Shown piece after piece: positions 45,105 to 53,834 of a stretch of DNA of 64,000 nucleotides. The translations under genes and the position numbers were made by a program. This DNA comes from Crocinitomicaceae bacterium. GTDB taxonomy: Bacteria > Bacteroidota > Bacteroidia > Flavobacteriales_D > Crocinitomicaceae. The stretch spans positions 124,001-188,000 of the forward strand of contig JAGOBK010000003.1 of NCBI GenBank assembly GCA_017983465.1. Reading direction: 5' to 3'. The stretch's first letter is position 1. Each line of letters opens with the position of its first letter. Below the pieces are notes generated by a model. It made no database searches, had not been told where the DNA came from, and saw only the letters and a list, made by a program, of their open reading frames with translations.

Positions 45105-45121
45105 GTGTTTTAATTTACGTG

Positions 45122-45129
45122 CAAATATA
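45122..45129 (-). promoter_or_regulatory. -7 promoter box of the tetR-ABC-hlyD-tolC operon
   Basis: Minus-strand TATATTTG, an exact TAnnTTTG match, 17 bases upstream of the tetR ATG and touching the operator-like palindrome. Confidence 0.65.
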
Positions 45130-45144
45130 ATAGTATTACTATTA
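45128..45144. promoter_or_regulatory. Operator-like 17-bp palindrome in the export operon promoter
   Basis: TAATAGTA-T-TACTATTA is a perfect inverted repeat around one central base, lying just upstream of the -7 box. Size and placement fit a TetR dimer site that blocks sigma binding. The AT-rich composition means chance palindromes occur, so this is a strong candidate, not proof. Confidence 0.55.
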
Positions 45145-45241
45145 ATAAAATAATGTTTGCTATTTTATTTGTGATACATACTTAACACATTTACTCAAGA
45201 AATGTTTGAATAACGAAAAATAATGATGAGAAAATAGTTGC

Positions 45242-46711
45242 TTATTTATAATCCTCGCGGACACAACGCTCCACAATTTTCGCGCTATTCAAGGCAAGTG
45301 GAATTCCCCCTCCCGGATGAACGGTTACCCCAGCGAAGTACAATCCTTTTAAGGTTTTGGAGAAATTTGGATGTCGGTAAAAAGCAGAGAATGCACTGTT
45401 GGATGAATTTCCATAAATGGATCCTTGCTTACCAAAATACACGGCTTCAATTTTTCTAGGTTCGTTTTGTTCCTCCACTTCAATGAGCGCTTCTATGTCT
45501 CTATTTAAGGCCTTCGATAATTTTTCAATGCACGTTCGACGCGTTTCTGCAACAAAGACATCCCAATCTTGTCCAACGTTAATTGGCGCATTTACCATCA
45601 CAAACCAATTTTCTGATCCTTCTGGCGCATCGCTTTTTTCTACCTTGGATGTAATGTGAATGTAAATCGTCGGATCATCAAAGCGTGTTTTTGTGGAAAA
45701 TATAGCTTCGAATTCTGCTCGATAGTCGTCCGCAAAGAAAATATTGTGGACCCCTAACTCTTGGAAGGACCCCTTCATTCCCCAATAAAAGACAATAGCA
45801 CTGCTCGACTTCTCTTGACGTAATATCTTTTTCGGTTCGTGTAATCCTTTTAACAGACGTTCATACGTAAAATGGACATCCATGTTTGATACAACAATGT
45901 CACATTCTACGGATTTTTGGCTTGTGCGAATTCCTGTTACTTTATTTTGCGTGTGAAGAATTTCCTCCACCTTTTCATTTAGGTGAAATTGGACACCCAA
46001 TTCTAAACACAGCTGGTGCAAGGTTTTCGAGATTTGAACCATTCCACCGATTGGCATTGCTGGACCTTCATTGAATTCCAAGTGACTGATGATGTTTAAT
46101 AATCCTGGGGTGCGGTACGGACTACTTCCATTATACGTCGCCATTCGATTGAGCAGTTGAGCCGTTTTCGGATTTTTAAATCGGGATTGATTGACCGCAT
46201 TCATTGTTCGAGCCATTCCATAAAAAGGAATGCGCAGGACGGCACGAAAAATTCCTTTGTTACACCACTGATTCATCCGATGTAAGGAGGCCTGAATGAA
46301 AACAGGTGACAATGATTGATAGTTCAATGAAAGTCGTTTTAAAAAGCGCTTTGTCCGTTGGCGATTTTCACCAAAGGCTGTTTCAAAGGTTTGCGCCGTT
46401 TGATTCAGTCCTGCTGGAATGTTTACTTGTTGTCCATCCGAAAAGAAATAACGACACGACTCTTCTAATTGACGGTAGGAAAACTCCGAAGAATCCTTAC
46501 CGCATAAAGTCATCAATTCTTCGATGAGCGCCGGCTCGGTAAAAACGGATGGACCCATATCAAAGCGATAGGAACCGATCCATTTTTCGTTTACTTTTCC
46601 ACCCACGAAATCATTCGCTTCAAAAATAGAAACGTCATAGCCAAGTTTTGCTAAGCGGATAGCGCTCGCCATTCCGCCGGTTCCGGCACCGATAATTGCA
46701 ACTTTCATCAT
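45242..46711 (-). CDS. Carotenoid desaturase-type FAD oxidoreductase (CrtI/CrtD family)
   Basis: A 489-residue flavoprotein of the phytoene desaturase family. The dinucleotide-binding fold is at the N-terminus (VAIIGAGTGGMASAIRLAKL), followed by GGKVNEKWIGSYRFDMGPSV near 38-57, and the C-terminal FAD motif reads GLYFAGVTVHPGGGIPLALN near 455-475. Both CrtI (phytoene desaturase) and CrtD (hydroxycarotenoid desaturase) are common in Flavobacteriia; the sequence alone does not separate them. No crtB or other carotenoid gene is adjacent. It is a single gene divergent from HU by 238 bases. Confidence 0.85.
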   Translation of the reverse strand: MMKVAIIGAGTGGMASAIRLAKLGYDVSIFEANDFVGGKVNEKWIGSYRFDMGPSVFTEPALIEELMTLCGKDSSEFSYRQLEESCRYFFSDGQQVNIPAGLNQTAQTFETAFGENRQRTKRFLKRLSLNYQSLSPVFIQASLHRMNQWCNKGIFRAVLRIPFYGMARTMNAVNQSRFKNPKTAQLLNRMATYNGSSPYRTPGLLNIISHLEFNEGPAMPIGGMVQISKTLHQLCLELGVQFHLNEKVEEILHTQNKVTGIRTSQKSVECDIVVSNMDVHFTYERLLKGLHEPKKILRQEKSSSAIVFYWGMKGSFQELGVHNIFFADDYRAEFEAIFSTKTRFDDPTIYIHITSKVEKSDAPEGSENWFVMVNAPINVGQDWDVFVAETRRTCIEKLSKALNRDIEALIEVEEQNEPRKIEAVYFGKQGSIYGNSSNSAFSAFYRHPNFSKTLKGLYFAGVTVHPGGGIPLALNSAKIVERCVREDYK

Positions 46712-46899
46712 ATCGGCAACAAAGATGCTACTAAATTGTTAGTTAAAGGATAATCACAAAGGAGAAATTAATGATCAAAAGATTGTGCTAGACCTAGTAA
46801 AACCAACGATTTTAGCCTGCTTTATTAACAAAAACACCGTTTTTTCAACATTTTATGCATTTTTTTTGACTGAAACCGTTACTCGCATTGATATTCCGA

Positions 46900-46907
46900 T
46901 ATATTTG
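46900..46907 (+). promoter_or_regulatory. -7 promoter box for HU
   Basis: TATATTTG, an exact match, 42 bases upstream of the HU start. The preceding bases (46712-46899) contain A/T-rich DNA and no gene. Confidence 0.65.
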
Positions 46908-46949
46908 TTTCAATAAAATTTATTACTAACTAATTAAAACCAAGTTATT

Positions 46950-47222
46950 ATGAACAAGGCGGAATTAATCGACGCAATGGCTGCAGCAGCAGGATTGTCA
47001 AAAGCAGATGCTAAAAAAGCATTAGACGGATTTGTAGGAGCTACTACAGATGCATTGAAAAAAGGTGAAAGAATTTCTTTAGTAGGTTTCGGTTCTTTCG
47101 ACATTTCTAAAAGAAATGCTCGTAACGGACGTAACCCTAAAACTGGTGCAGTTATCCAAATTGCAGCAAAAAACACAGTACGTTTCAAAGCAGGTTCTGA
47201 ACTTTCTACAAGCGTAAACTAA
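46950..47222 (+). CDS. hup: HU-family DNA-binding protein
   Basis: A 90-residue histone-like protein that bends and compacts DNA as a dimer. It has the standard N-terminal helices (MNKAELIDAMAAAAGLSKAD), the LVGFGSFDISKRNARNGRNP beta-arm entry near residues 44-63 and the conserved RFKAGSEL close to the C-terminus. Codons are strongly biased to few A/T-ending triplets, as in highly expressed genes. It has its own promoter and a strong terminator. Confidence 0.97.
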   Translation: MNKAELIDAMAAAAGLSKADAKKALDGFVGATTDALKKGERISLVGFGSFDISKRNARNGRNPKTGAVIQIAAKNTVRFKAGSELSTSVN

Positions 47223-47243
47223 GAAGAAATTTCTACTTAACTA

Positions 47244-47275
47244 AATAGGCTTCCACTTGGAAGCCTATTTTTTTT
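47244..47275. terminator. Terminator after HU
   Basis: AAATAGGCTTCC and GGAAGCCTATTT pair perfectly around ACTT with a T-tract, between the convergent HU and SDR genes. Confidence 0.9.
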
Positions 47276-47295
47276 GTCTGTATTTTTCTAAAATC

Positions 47296-48096
47296 CTATG
47301 TGGCGGATTGTTTTGGAATGATTTTCCAAAATAAACGAGGAAGAAAACGTTTCAATTTCACCGCAATGAGTTCTTTATTTCCAATCAATACTTCGTGTTT
47401 GTTTTTCACCAACGCATTCAACAATTGCTGTACACATACATCCACGGGCATTCCCGTTGCTTGATTGTGGTCCATTTGACCATGTGCTTTTCCTTCAGCA
47501 GTCACAGCATTCGTCGAAATAGGCGTATTGATTTTCCCCGGACAAGCAACTGTCACCTTTAGGTGATAAGCACTTTCCTCCATCACCAAACTTTCATAAT
47601 AGCCGAAAAGGGCATGTTTGGATGCACTATATGCCGAACGCAAATGGAAACCGAATTTTCCTGCAATGCTACTGATGACTAATATTTGTCCGGATTTCTG
47701 CTGACGAAAAATAGGCAGTACCGCTTTCGTCATCGCGATGTTACCAAAGAAATTGACCTCCATGATTTGACGATTTACCTCCATCGTAGTATCGTAGGCT
47801 GTCGCTCTTTGACTGATACCGCCGTTGTTGATTAATACGTCGATTCGTCCATAATGCGAAACGATTTGCTTTGCAAAATCTCCAACCTTGGACGTATCCG
47901 CGAGATCCACTTGAACGACTAAATGTTGCTCCTTGTGCTGTAGACTTTCCTTAAGTTCATTGAGTTTTTGTACGTTGCGAGCGGACAAAATCAATTGTGC
48001 TCCAGCGCGGTCTAATTGTCGGGCCAACTCCTCGCCGATTCCCGAAGATGCTCCGGTAATCCACACGACTTTTTGATGAAAATAGCTTGAATTCAT
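47296..48096 (-). CDS. Short-chain dehydrogenase/reductase (SDR)
   Basis: A 266-residue NAD(P)-dependent oxidoreductase of the classical SDR type, similar in layout to DHRS7-like proteins. It has TGASSGIGEELA near 14-25, the NNGG motif near 90 (VLINNGGISQRA), catalytic Ser in ISSIAGKFG and the YSASKHA catalytic Tyr/Lys near 157-163. The end has a hydrophobic basic segment (KRFLPRLFWKIIPK) that may touch the membrane. Substrate unknown. A TATCTTTG promoter box at 48104-48111 is only 7 bases upstream of the start. Confidence 0.88.
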   Translation of the reverse strand: MNSSYFHQKVVWITGASSGIGEELARQLDRAGAQLILSARNVQKLNELKESLQHKEQHLVVQVDLADTSKVGDFAKQIVSHYGRIDVLINNGGISQRATAYDTTMEVNRQIMEVNFFGNIAMTKAVLPIFRQQKSGQILVISSIAGKFGFHLRSAYSASKHALFGYYESLVMEESAYHLKVTVACPGKINTPISTNAVTAEGKAHGQMDHNQATGMPVDVCVQQLLNALVKNKHEVLIGNKELIAVKLKRFLPRLFWKIIPKQSAT

Positions 48097-48103
48097 GATG
48101 TAT

Positions 48104-48111
48104 CAAAGATA
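48104..48111 (-). promoter_or_regulatory. -7 promoter box very near the SDR start
   Basis: Minus-strand TATCTTTG, exact match, with only 7 bases between it and the ATG at 48096, predicting a leader of a few bases at most. Confidence 0.55.
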
Positions 48112-48152
48112 CGAAACTCCCGCTTCATGTCGCGCTCTACCGGAATTTAGTT

Positions 48153-48160
48153 TAAATTTG
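48153..48160 (+). promoter_or_regulatory. -7 promoter box for gmhA
   Basis: TAAATTTG, exact match, 16 bases before the gmhA ATG at 48177; it shares the short divergent region with the SDR promoter. Confidence 0.6.
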
Positions 48161-48176
48161 AGGACAAATAACAGAC

Positions 48177-48755
48177 ATGGAACTACGCAACTTGATTCAA
48201 CAGCAATTCGAAGAAGCTCAGCAAACATTGGTGAATTTCCAAACGGAAGCGAACTTTTCACTGATTTTACAAGCAGTTGAAGCGATGAGTCAAGCCATTC
48301 AAAATGGTGGAAAAATCATTAGCTGTGGAAACGGCGGATCGATGTGTGATGCCATGCACTTCGCCGAAGAACTAAGCGGACGTTTTCGCGATAACCGTCG
48401 TGCACTTGCGGCCATCAGTATTTCTGATCCTTCGCATTTGTCCTGCGTGAGCAACGATTACGGTTACGACTTCGTTTTTTCGCGTTTCATTGAAGGACTC
48501 GGACAAGAAAACGATGTGCTATTAGGCATTTCGACTTCCGGAAATTCAAAAAATGTCATTCTCGCAGTGGAAGTAGCAAAAGCGAAAGGAATGAAAACGA
48601 TTGTCCTCACAGGAAAAGATGGCGGCAAACTAGCTGGACTAGCAGATATCGAAATCCGCGCGCCACATTCCAACTTCGCAGACCGCGCACAAGAAATTCA
48701 CATCAAAGTCATTCATTCCTTAATTTTAGGAATCGAACAGTCGCTTGGACTTTAA
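48177..48755 (+). CDS. gmhA: D-sedoheptulose-7-phosphate isomerase (SIS domain)
   Basis: First enzyme of ADP-heptose synthesis for the lipopolysaccharide core; forms D-glycero-D-manno-heptose 7-phosphate. The 192-residue protein is one SIS domain: [20 protein letters not shown] near 49-68 (phosphate-binding Ser region), [19 protein letters not shown] near 114-132, and [13 protein letters not shown] near the C-terminus with the zinc His. GGSMCDAM differs from the commoner GGSAADAQ but keeps the GGS. It is monocistronic. Other SIS phosphosugar isomerases are an alternative, less likely by length. Confidence 0.88.
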   Translation: MELRNLIQQQFEEAQQTLVNFQTEANFSLILQAVEAMSQAIQNGGKIISCGNGGSMCDAMHFAEELSGRFRDNRRALAAISISDPSHLSCVSNDYGYDFVFSRFIEGLGQENDVLLGISTSGNSKNVILAVEVAKAKGMKTIVLTGKDGGKLAGLADIEIRAPHSNFADRAQEIHIKVIHSLILGIEQSLGL

Positions 48756-48782
48756 TCGTTCTAAACACGTACCAACTAGACT

Positions 48783-48912
48783 ATTAGCAAATTAGTCCAT
48801 TAGCACATTAGTCCTCCGCCACGGCGGAAGCAAATTAGCACATTAAACCATTAGCATATTAGCACATTAGCACATTAAACCATTAGCACATTAAACCATT
48901 AGCACATTAAAC
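48783..48912. repeat. AT-rich ATTAGCACATTAAACC repeat tract with one GC palindrome
   Basis: Imperfect tandem units of about 8 and 16 bases (ATTAGCAC, CATTAGCACATTAAAC) fill most of the gap after gmhA. One GC-rich palindrome is embedded at 48813-48828. The last unit runs into the stop codon of the permease gene at 48907. No gene is present in this stretch. Confidence 0.85.
48813..48828. repeat. GC-rich palindrome CCTCCGCCACGGCGGA
   Basis: Same sequence, on the opposite strand and with one base changed, as the inserts in the tRNA pseudo-array (reverse complement CCTCCGCCGCGGCGGA). All share the extra CC before the symmetric 14-mer. Its GC content stands out against the AT-rich tract. Confidence 0.75.
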
Positions 48913-50862
48913 AGTAGCTAACTTCGAGTGCTTACGTCCATAAAGGAAGTAAATCACCAAGCCCAACAACAACCAAATCGTAAAGTAAATCCAGTTCGCA
49001 AGCGCTAGCTGACTCATCATGTACAAGCAACTCAATAATCCGAGAATTGGAATGAGAGATAGTTTGTGTCGAACAGCCATGATGGTAATGAAAATGGTAA
49101 AGAGAATGAAGATCCAACTTGGAATTTTATTCGCAAAATGCGACCATCCTTCGTTTTTCAATGAGATATTGTTCCATCCTTTTTGCTCAATTACTTCAGC
49201 CAATTTCTCTGCTCCTGCCTCTTCTGCATAAATCACATCCAATTCAACAACATTCTTTTTGGCATCCAAAGTTTGATTTACCGACAAAGCATCTTTTTTC
49301 AAGTTTTGAATTTGAGGCTCACTCAGTTGAAGCAACATTTCTTCACTCGTTTTAAACGTTGGTTCGTTTTGAACAAAAGCCATTGTTTCCGTGCGATACG
49401 TTGTAAACAAAAGTAACATAGCTCCAGCTAACAGAATCGGCATAACCAACCCACCATTGATAAACGGCGTTTTGAACTTTCCACGAGGAATGTCCGTTTT
49501 GTTTTGAAGTACCAAGACTCCACCGCAGACGAGTACGAATGCAAACAAGGTTCCAATGGAACACAAATCGGTCACCATTGTCAAATTCATGAATAAGGCA
49601 GGAACCGCAACAACGAATCCAACGACAATTGTCGCAAAGGAAGGCGTTTTGTATTTCGGATGAACTTTCGAAAATCGTTTCGGCAACAAACCATCGCGAC
49701 TCATACTCATCCAAATACGTGGTTGTCCCATTTGGAAAACTAATAAGACAGAAGCCATCGCCACGACCGCACTAATGGAAATAATTCCAGCCATTTTCGG
49801 TAAGTGAATTTCATCAAAGACAAACGCCAATGGATCACCCACTGCCAATTTTTCATAGGAAACAATTCCAGTTAAAATAAGCGCTATGATGATGTATAAA
49901 ACGGTACAGATGATAATCGCCCACATCATTCCGCGTGGTAAGTCACGTTGTGGATTTTCACATTCTTCCGCAGTGGTTGAAATCGCATCGAATCCAATGT
50001 ACGCAAAGAACACAGCGGAAACTCCTTTCAAGATTCCGGTAACACCATTTGGTGCAAAAGGACTCCAGTTGTTGGTGTCCACGTAAAACATTCCCACGCC
50101 AATGACCAGAAGGATAATCGCCAATTTAATGACTACCATGATGTTTGACGCGTTGCGACTTTCCTTCATTCCACGGTAAACCAACCAGGTAATCAAAACA
50201 ATGATGAATAAAGCAGGTAAATCAAAAATAAGGTGAAAGCCAAAAATTTGCGGAGCACTCATCCACGCTTCTCGTGCTAGAATCAAAGATCCATCTAAAT
50301 CCACCAGTTCTTTTCCTGCTGCCATCAATGTTTTTGCTTCATGAAATCCATTGGATGCGGACAAATAATCCATTTGAATCCAACTAGGAAGATGAATGCC
50401 ATTCGGAATACCAAGTGCTTTAATATGAATTCCTTCGAGCATGTTAGTAAAATAATCACTCCAAGATATGGCGACCGTAATGTTTCCGATGGCGTACTCC
50501 ATAATCAGTGCCCAACCAATGATCCACGCAATGATTTCTCCGAAGGCTACATACGAATACGTGTAGGCAGAACCGGAGACAGGCACCATGGATGCGAACT
50601 CCGCGTAGGCAAAAGCGGCGAATCCACAAGCAATCGCTGTAAACAAGAATAAAAAGATAACTGCCGGACCACCTTGAGAACTTGCTTCACCGATTGTACT
50701 GAAAATTCCAGCTCCAATAATCGCTGCAATTCCAAAAGCAGCTAAATCTCTCACTTTCAAATGTTTTCCTAACGAATGCGTATCACTGTTTTGATCAGCC
50801 ACTCGGACTTGCTCCAAAATGTCGTGAACAGATTTTTTGCGAAAAAGAGAATTCCAGGTCAT
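48907..50862 (-). CDS. Cationic amino-acid permease-like APC transporter
   Basis: A 651-residue APC-superfamily permease. The ATG at 50862 (MTWNSLFRKKSVHDILEQ) is chosen; the frame reaching 51027 would run across the divergent uvrA start. Family landmarks are FGIAAIIGAGIFSTIGEAS near 39-57 and YIGFDAISTTAEECENPQRD near 290-310. It has about 14 membrane helices, with a soluble, charged loop of about 85 residues (roughly 510-595) before the last three or four helices, longer than in standard CAT members. The substrate (Lys/Arg or neutral amino acids) is not decidable. Promoter box TACTTTTA lies upstream. Confidence 0.88.
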   Translation of the reverse strand: MTWNSLFRKKSVHDILEQVRVADQNSDTHSLGKHLKVRDLAAFGIAAIIGAGIFSTIGEASSQGGPAVIFLFLFTAIACGFAAFAYAEFASMVPVSGSAYTYSYVAFGEIIAWIIGWALIMEYAIGNITVAISWSDYFTNMLEGIHIKALGIPNGIHLPSWIQMDYLSASNGFHEAKTLMAAGKELVDLDGSLILAREAWMSAPQIFGFHLIFDLPALFIIVLITWLVYRGMKESRNASNIMVVIKLAIILLVIGVGMFYVDTNNWSPFAPNGVTGILKGVSAVFFAYIGFDAISTTAEECENPQRDLPRGMMWAIIICTVLYIIIALILTGIVSYEKLAVGDPLAFVFDEIHLPKMAGIISISAVVAMASVLLVFQMGQPRIWMSMSRDGLLPKRFSKVHPKYKTPSFATIVVGFVVAVPALFMNLTMVTDLCSIGTLFAFVLVCGGVLVLQNKTDIPRGKFKTPFINGGLVMPILLAGAMLLLFTTYRTETMAFVQNEPTFKTSEEMLLQLSEPQIQNLKKDALSVNQTLDAKKNVVELDVIYAEEAGAEKLAEVIEQKGWNNISLKNEGWSHFANKIPSWIFILFTIFITIMAVRHKLSLIPILGLLSCLYMMSQLALANWIYFTIWLLLGLVIYFLYGRKHSKLATV

Positions 50863-50943
50863 AATTACGTTGTTTAGCGGTACTAAAAGTAGGAAATTAT
50901 TTAAGATTTCGGCCGAATGCGAACAGCTTTCCTTTTCATCTGT

Positions 50944-50951
50944 TACTTTTG
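50944..50951 (+). promoter_or_regulatory. -7 promoter box one base before the uvrA start codon
   Basis: TACTTTTG is an exact TAnnTTTG match and ends at 50951; ATG is at 50953 and an in-frame GTG at 50956. Transcription would begin at about the GTG, so uvrA is a candidate leaderless gene. Confidence 0.5.
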
Positions 50952-50952
50952 T

Positions 50953-53739
50953 ATGGTGGAAAAATGCATAGAAATAAAAGGAGCAAGGGTTCATAATCTG
51001 AAATCCATTGACGTGAAAATCCCTCACGGAAAGTTAACCGTCATCACAGGTGTTTCTGGATCAGGTAAATCGAGCTTAGCGTTTGATACCATATTTGCAG
51101 AAGGACAACGTCGCTTCATCGAAAGCATGTCTTCCTACGCACGACAGTTTTTAGGCAAACTGAACAAACCGGAAACGGAATACATCAAAGGAATCGCTCC
51201 GTCAATTGCCATTCAGCAAAAAGTTATTTCGAGCAATCCGCGATCGACTGTTGGAACGACAACTGAGATCTACGATTACCTCAAGTTGTTTTACGCCCGA
51301 GTGGGAAAAACCTATTCACCCGTTTCAGGAAAAGAAGTACAAAAACATCAGATCAAGGATGTGATCGATTTCCTCAGTAAGCACTGGCTAAACGAAGCCA
51401 TCGCGATTCTTTGCCCAGTCACACTTTTTGAAACAGAAACCTATTTAAATAAATTAGAATCACTTTATAGACAAGGATTTACAAGAGTATACTTAAATGA
51501 CTCATTTAAATTAATTGAAGACTTATTGAGCTCTGAATTCGATGAAGAATTCCTTTTGGCAATCGATCGTTTTAACAATGATTTCGCCGACGAAAGCAAC
51601 TTGAATCGCTGCACGGACTCACTCGGACTTGCCTTCACTGAAGGGAAAGGCATATGCGCAATTCTCTATCACAAAGAACAGAAATTGCAATGGTTCAGCA
51701 ATCGTTTTGAATTGGACGACATGAGCTTTCAGGAGCCGAGCGTCAACCTGTTCGCATTTAATAATCCTTATGGCGCATGTAAAACATGTGAGGGATACGG
51801 AATGGTACTTGGAATCGATGAAGAATTGGTTTTTCCAAACCGAAACCTCAGCGTGTACGAAGGGGCAATCGCACCATGGAAAGGTGACTCAATGAGCGAA
51901 TACTTGAACCAATTAACTTACAACGCAAAGAAATTCGACTTCCCAATCCACCGCCCAGTAAAGGAACTAAGTCCAGAACAATACGACTTACTTTGGAAGG
52001 GAAATAGTTATTTCGATGGTTTAAGTAAGTTCTTTAAATTTATTGAAAGTCAAACATATAAGATTCAATATCGCGTCATGCTTTCGCGTTACCGAGGAAA
52101 GACAAGCTGCCCGGAATGCAAGGGAACAAGACTCCGCGGAGACGCCTCTTACGTAAAGATCAATGGTTGTTCAATCCAGGATCTTGTCCTAAAGTCTATC
52201 AACGATGCCGCTGCATTCTTTCAAGATCTTTCCTTAAACGATTACGACCGACAAGTGTCGAAACACATTCTTCCTGAAATTCAACAACGGCTCGGATTCC
52301 TGCAAGACGTTGGACTCGGCTACCTAAGTTTAAATCGTGGAGCAAACACCTTATCCGGTGGAGAATCTCAGCGCATTCACTTGGCAACTTCCTTGGGAAG
52401 TAGTCTCGTTGGCTCCATTTACATTTTGGACGAACCTTCGATTGGCTTGCACCCAAAAGACACTGCGCGACTGATTAAGGTTCTTAAAAACCTGAAAGCG
52501 CTTGGAAACACGGTGATTGTCGTGGAACACGAAGAAGAAATCATGATGGCAGCTGACGAGATTTTGGACATCGGTCCATTAGCGGGATCACACGGCGGAG
52601 AAGTCGTTTTTCAAGGAGATTACAAAGCACTCATCAACGCAAAGGATAGTTTAACAGCTAAATATTTACTAGGAATCAAAGAAATTCCTGTCCCACAGAA
52701 GAGACGCAGTGGAAAAAACCGCATCACGCTTGCAGGCGCAAGACAAAACAACTTAAAAAACCTCACACTTGACTTCCCACTTAATAAACTCGTCTGCATC
52801 ACTGGAGTTTCTGGATCAGGAAAGTCGACACTCATCAAATCTTTACTGTATCCGTCCATTCGGAAAGAACTTGGATTAAGTGGTGATTTAATCGGGAAAT
52901 GCGACGGGATTTCTGGAGATTTAAAATCCATCAAACACGTGGAATTCGTGGATCAGAATCCCATTGGAAAGTCCTCTCGAAGCAATCCAATTACTTATGT
53001 TAAAGCTTTCGATGATATACGTGAACTATTTGCTAGACAACAACTTGCAAAAATGCGCGGATACAAACCTGGTTTCTTCAGTTTCAATGTAGAAGGTGGA
53101 CGCTGCGAGATGTGTGAAGGTGAAGGAAGCATCACCGTTGCGATGCAATTTATGGCGGATGTCCATTTGAATTGTGAAGCATGTAAAGGAACGCGCTACA
53201 AGTCTGAAACCTTAGAAATCGAATACCGCGAAAAGTCCATTTATGACATTCTCGAGATGACACTTGATGAATCTTTGGCGTTCTTTAAAGAAGGTCAAGA
53301 CCGTTTAGACGCCAAAATCGTTGAGAAGATTCAGCCATTGGTCGATGTCGGTTTAGGCTATTTAAAAGTCGGACAATCCTCCAGTACCATGAGTGGCGGA
53401 GAAGCGCAACGCATCAAACTTGGGTCATTCTTAGCTAAAGGAACACAGGCACCTCCCACCCTATTTATCTTCGATGAACCAACGACAGGCTTGCATTTTT
53501 ACGACATTGACAAATTAGTCATTGCATTTAACGCCCTAATTGACCGCGGACATTCCATTTTCGTCATTGAGCACAACATGGAAGTGATCAAATGCGCCGA
53601 TCACATTATCGAATTGGGTCCAACAGGCGGTGAACAAGGCGGACACTTGCTTTTCGAAGGAACACCCGAAGAGATGGTGACGGCAAAAAACACAGAAACT
53701 GCGCAATTTTTAGCAGAAAAACTTCATCCAAAGCGCTAA
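50953..53739 (+). CDS. uvrA: Excinuclease ABC subunit A
   Basis: Damage-sensing ATPase of nucleotide excision repair. The 928-residue protein has two ABC modules: Walker A GVSGSGKSSLAFD near 30-42 and GVSGSGKSTLIKS near 617-629; LSGGESQRIHLAT and MSGGEAQRIKLGS signatures; zinc-binding CKTCEGYG/CPECKGTR and CEMCEGEG/CEACKGTR pairs. The start is ambiguous between ATG 50953 and GTG 50956; an in-frame ATG at 50917 would lie upstream of the promoter. It is divergent from the permease gene. Confidence 0.96.
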   Translation: MVEKCIEIKGARVHNLKSIDVKIPHGKLTVITGVSGSGKSSLAFDTIFAEGQRRFIESMSSYARQFLGKLNKPETEYIKGIAPSIAIQQKVISSNPRSTVGTTTEIYDYLKLFYARVGKTYSPVSGKEVQKHQIKDVIDFLSKHWLNEAIAILCPVTLFETETYLNKLESLYRQGFTRVYLNDSFKLIEDLLSSEFDEEFLLAIDRFNNDFADESNLNRCTDSLGLAFTEGKGICAILYHKEQKLQWFSNRFELDDMSFQEPSVNLFAFNNPYGACKTCEGYGMVLGIDEELVFPNRNLSVYEGAIAPWKGDSMSEYLNQLTYNAKKFDFPIHRPVKELSPEQYDLLWKGNSYFDGLSKFFKFIESQTYKIQYRVMLSRYRGKTSCPECKGTRLRGDASYVKINGCSIQDLVLKSINDAAAFFQDLSLNDYDRQVSKHILPEIQQRLGFLQDVGLGYLSLNRGANTLSGGESQRIHLATSLGSSLVGSIYILDEPSIGLHPKDTARLIKVLKNLKALGNTVIVVEHEEEIMMAADEILDIGPLAGSHGGEVVFQGDYKALINAKDSLTAKYLLGIKEIPVPQKRRSGKNRITLAGARQNNLKNLTLDFPLNKLVCITGVSGSGKSTLIKSLLYPSIRKELGLSGDLIGKCDGISGDLKSIKHVEFVDQNPIGKSSRSNPITYVKAFDDIRELFARQQLAKMRGYKPGFFSFNVEGGRCEMCEGEGSITVAMQFMADVHLNCEACKGTRYKSETLEIEYREKSIYDILEMTLDESLAFFKEGQDRLDAKIVEKIQPLVDVGLGYLKVGQSSSTMSGGEAQRIKLGSFLAKGTQAPPTLFIFDEPTTGLHFYDIDKLVIAFNALIDRGHSIFVIEHNMEVIKCADHIIELGPTGGEQGGHLLFEGTPEEMVTAKNTETAQFLAEKLHPKR

Positions 53740-53810
53740 CAACCGGAGAATTGTGCATTTATCTGTTGATAAAATACAAAGCGTCCAGAATACACATAGC
53801 TATAATCCTT

Positions 53811-53818
53811 TAACTTTG
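53811..53818 (+). promoter_or_regulatory. -7 promoter box for the alpha-oxoamine synthase gene
   Basis: TAACTTTG, exact match, 16 bases before the ATG at 53835, in the 95-base gap after uvrA. Confidence 0.6.
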
Positions 53819-53834
53819 CATAAAAATACATAAC

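Noticed and set aside
48783..48912. AT-rich repeats as a CRISPR array or replication origin iterons
   Set aside because: Unit spacing is irregular with no spacers, and no dnaA, parA or rep gene is near.
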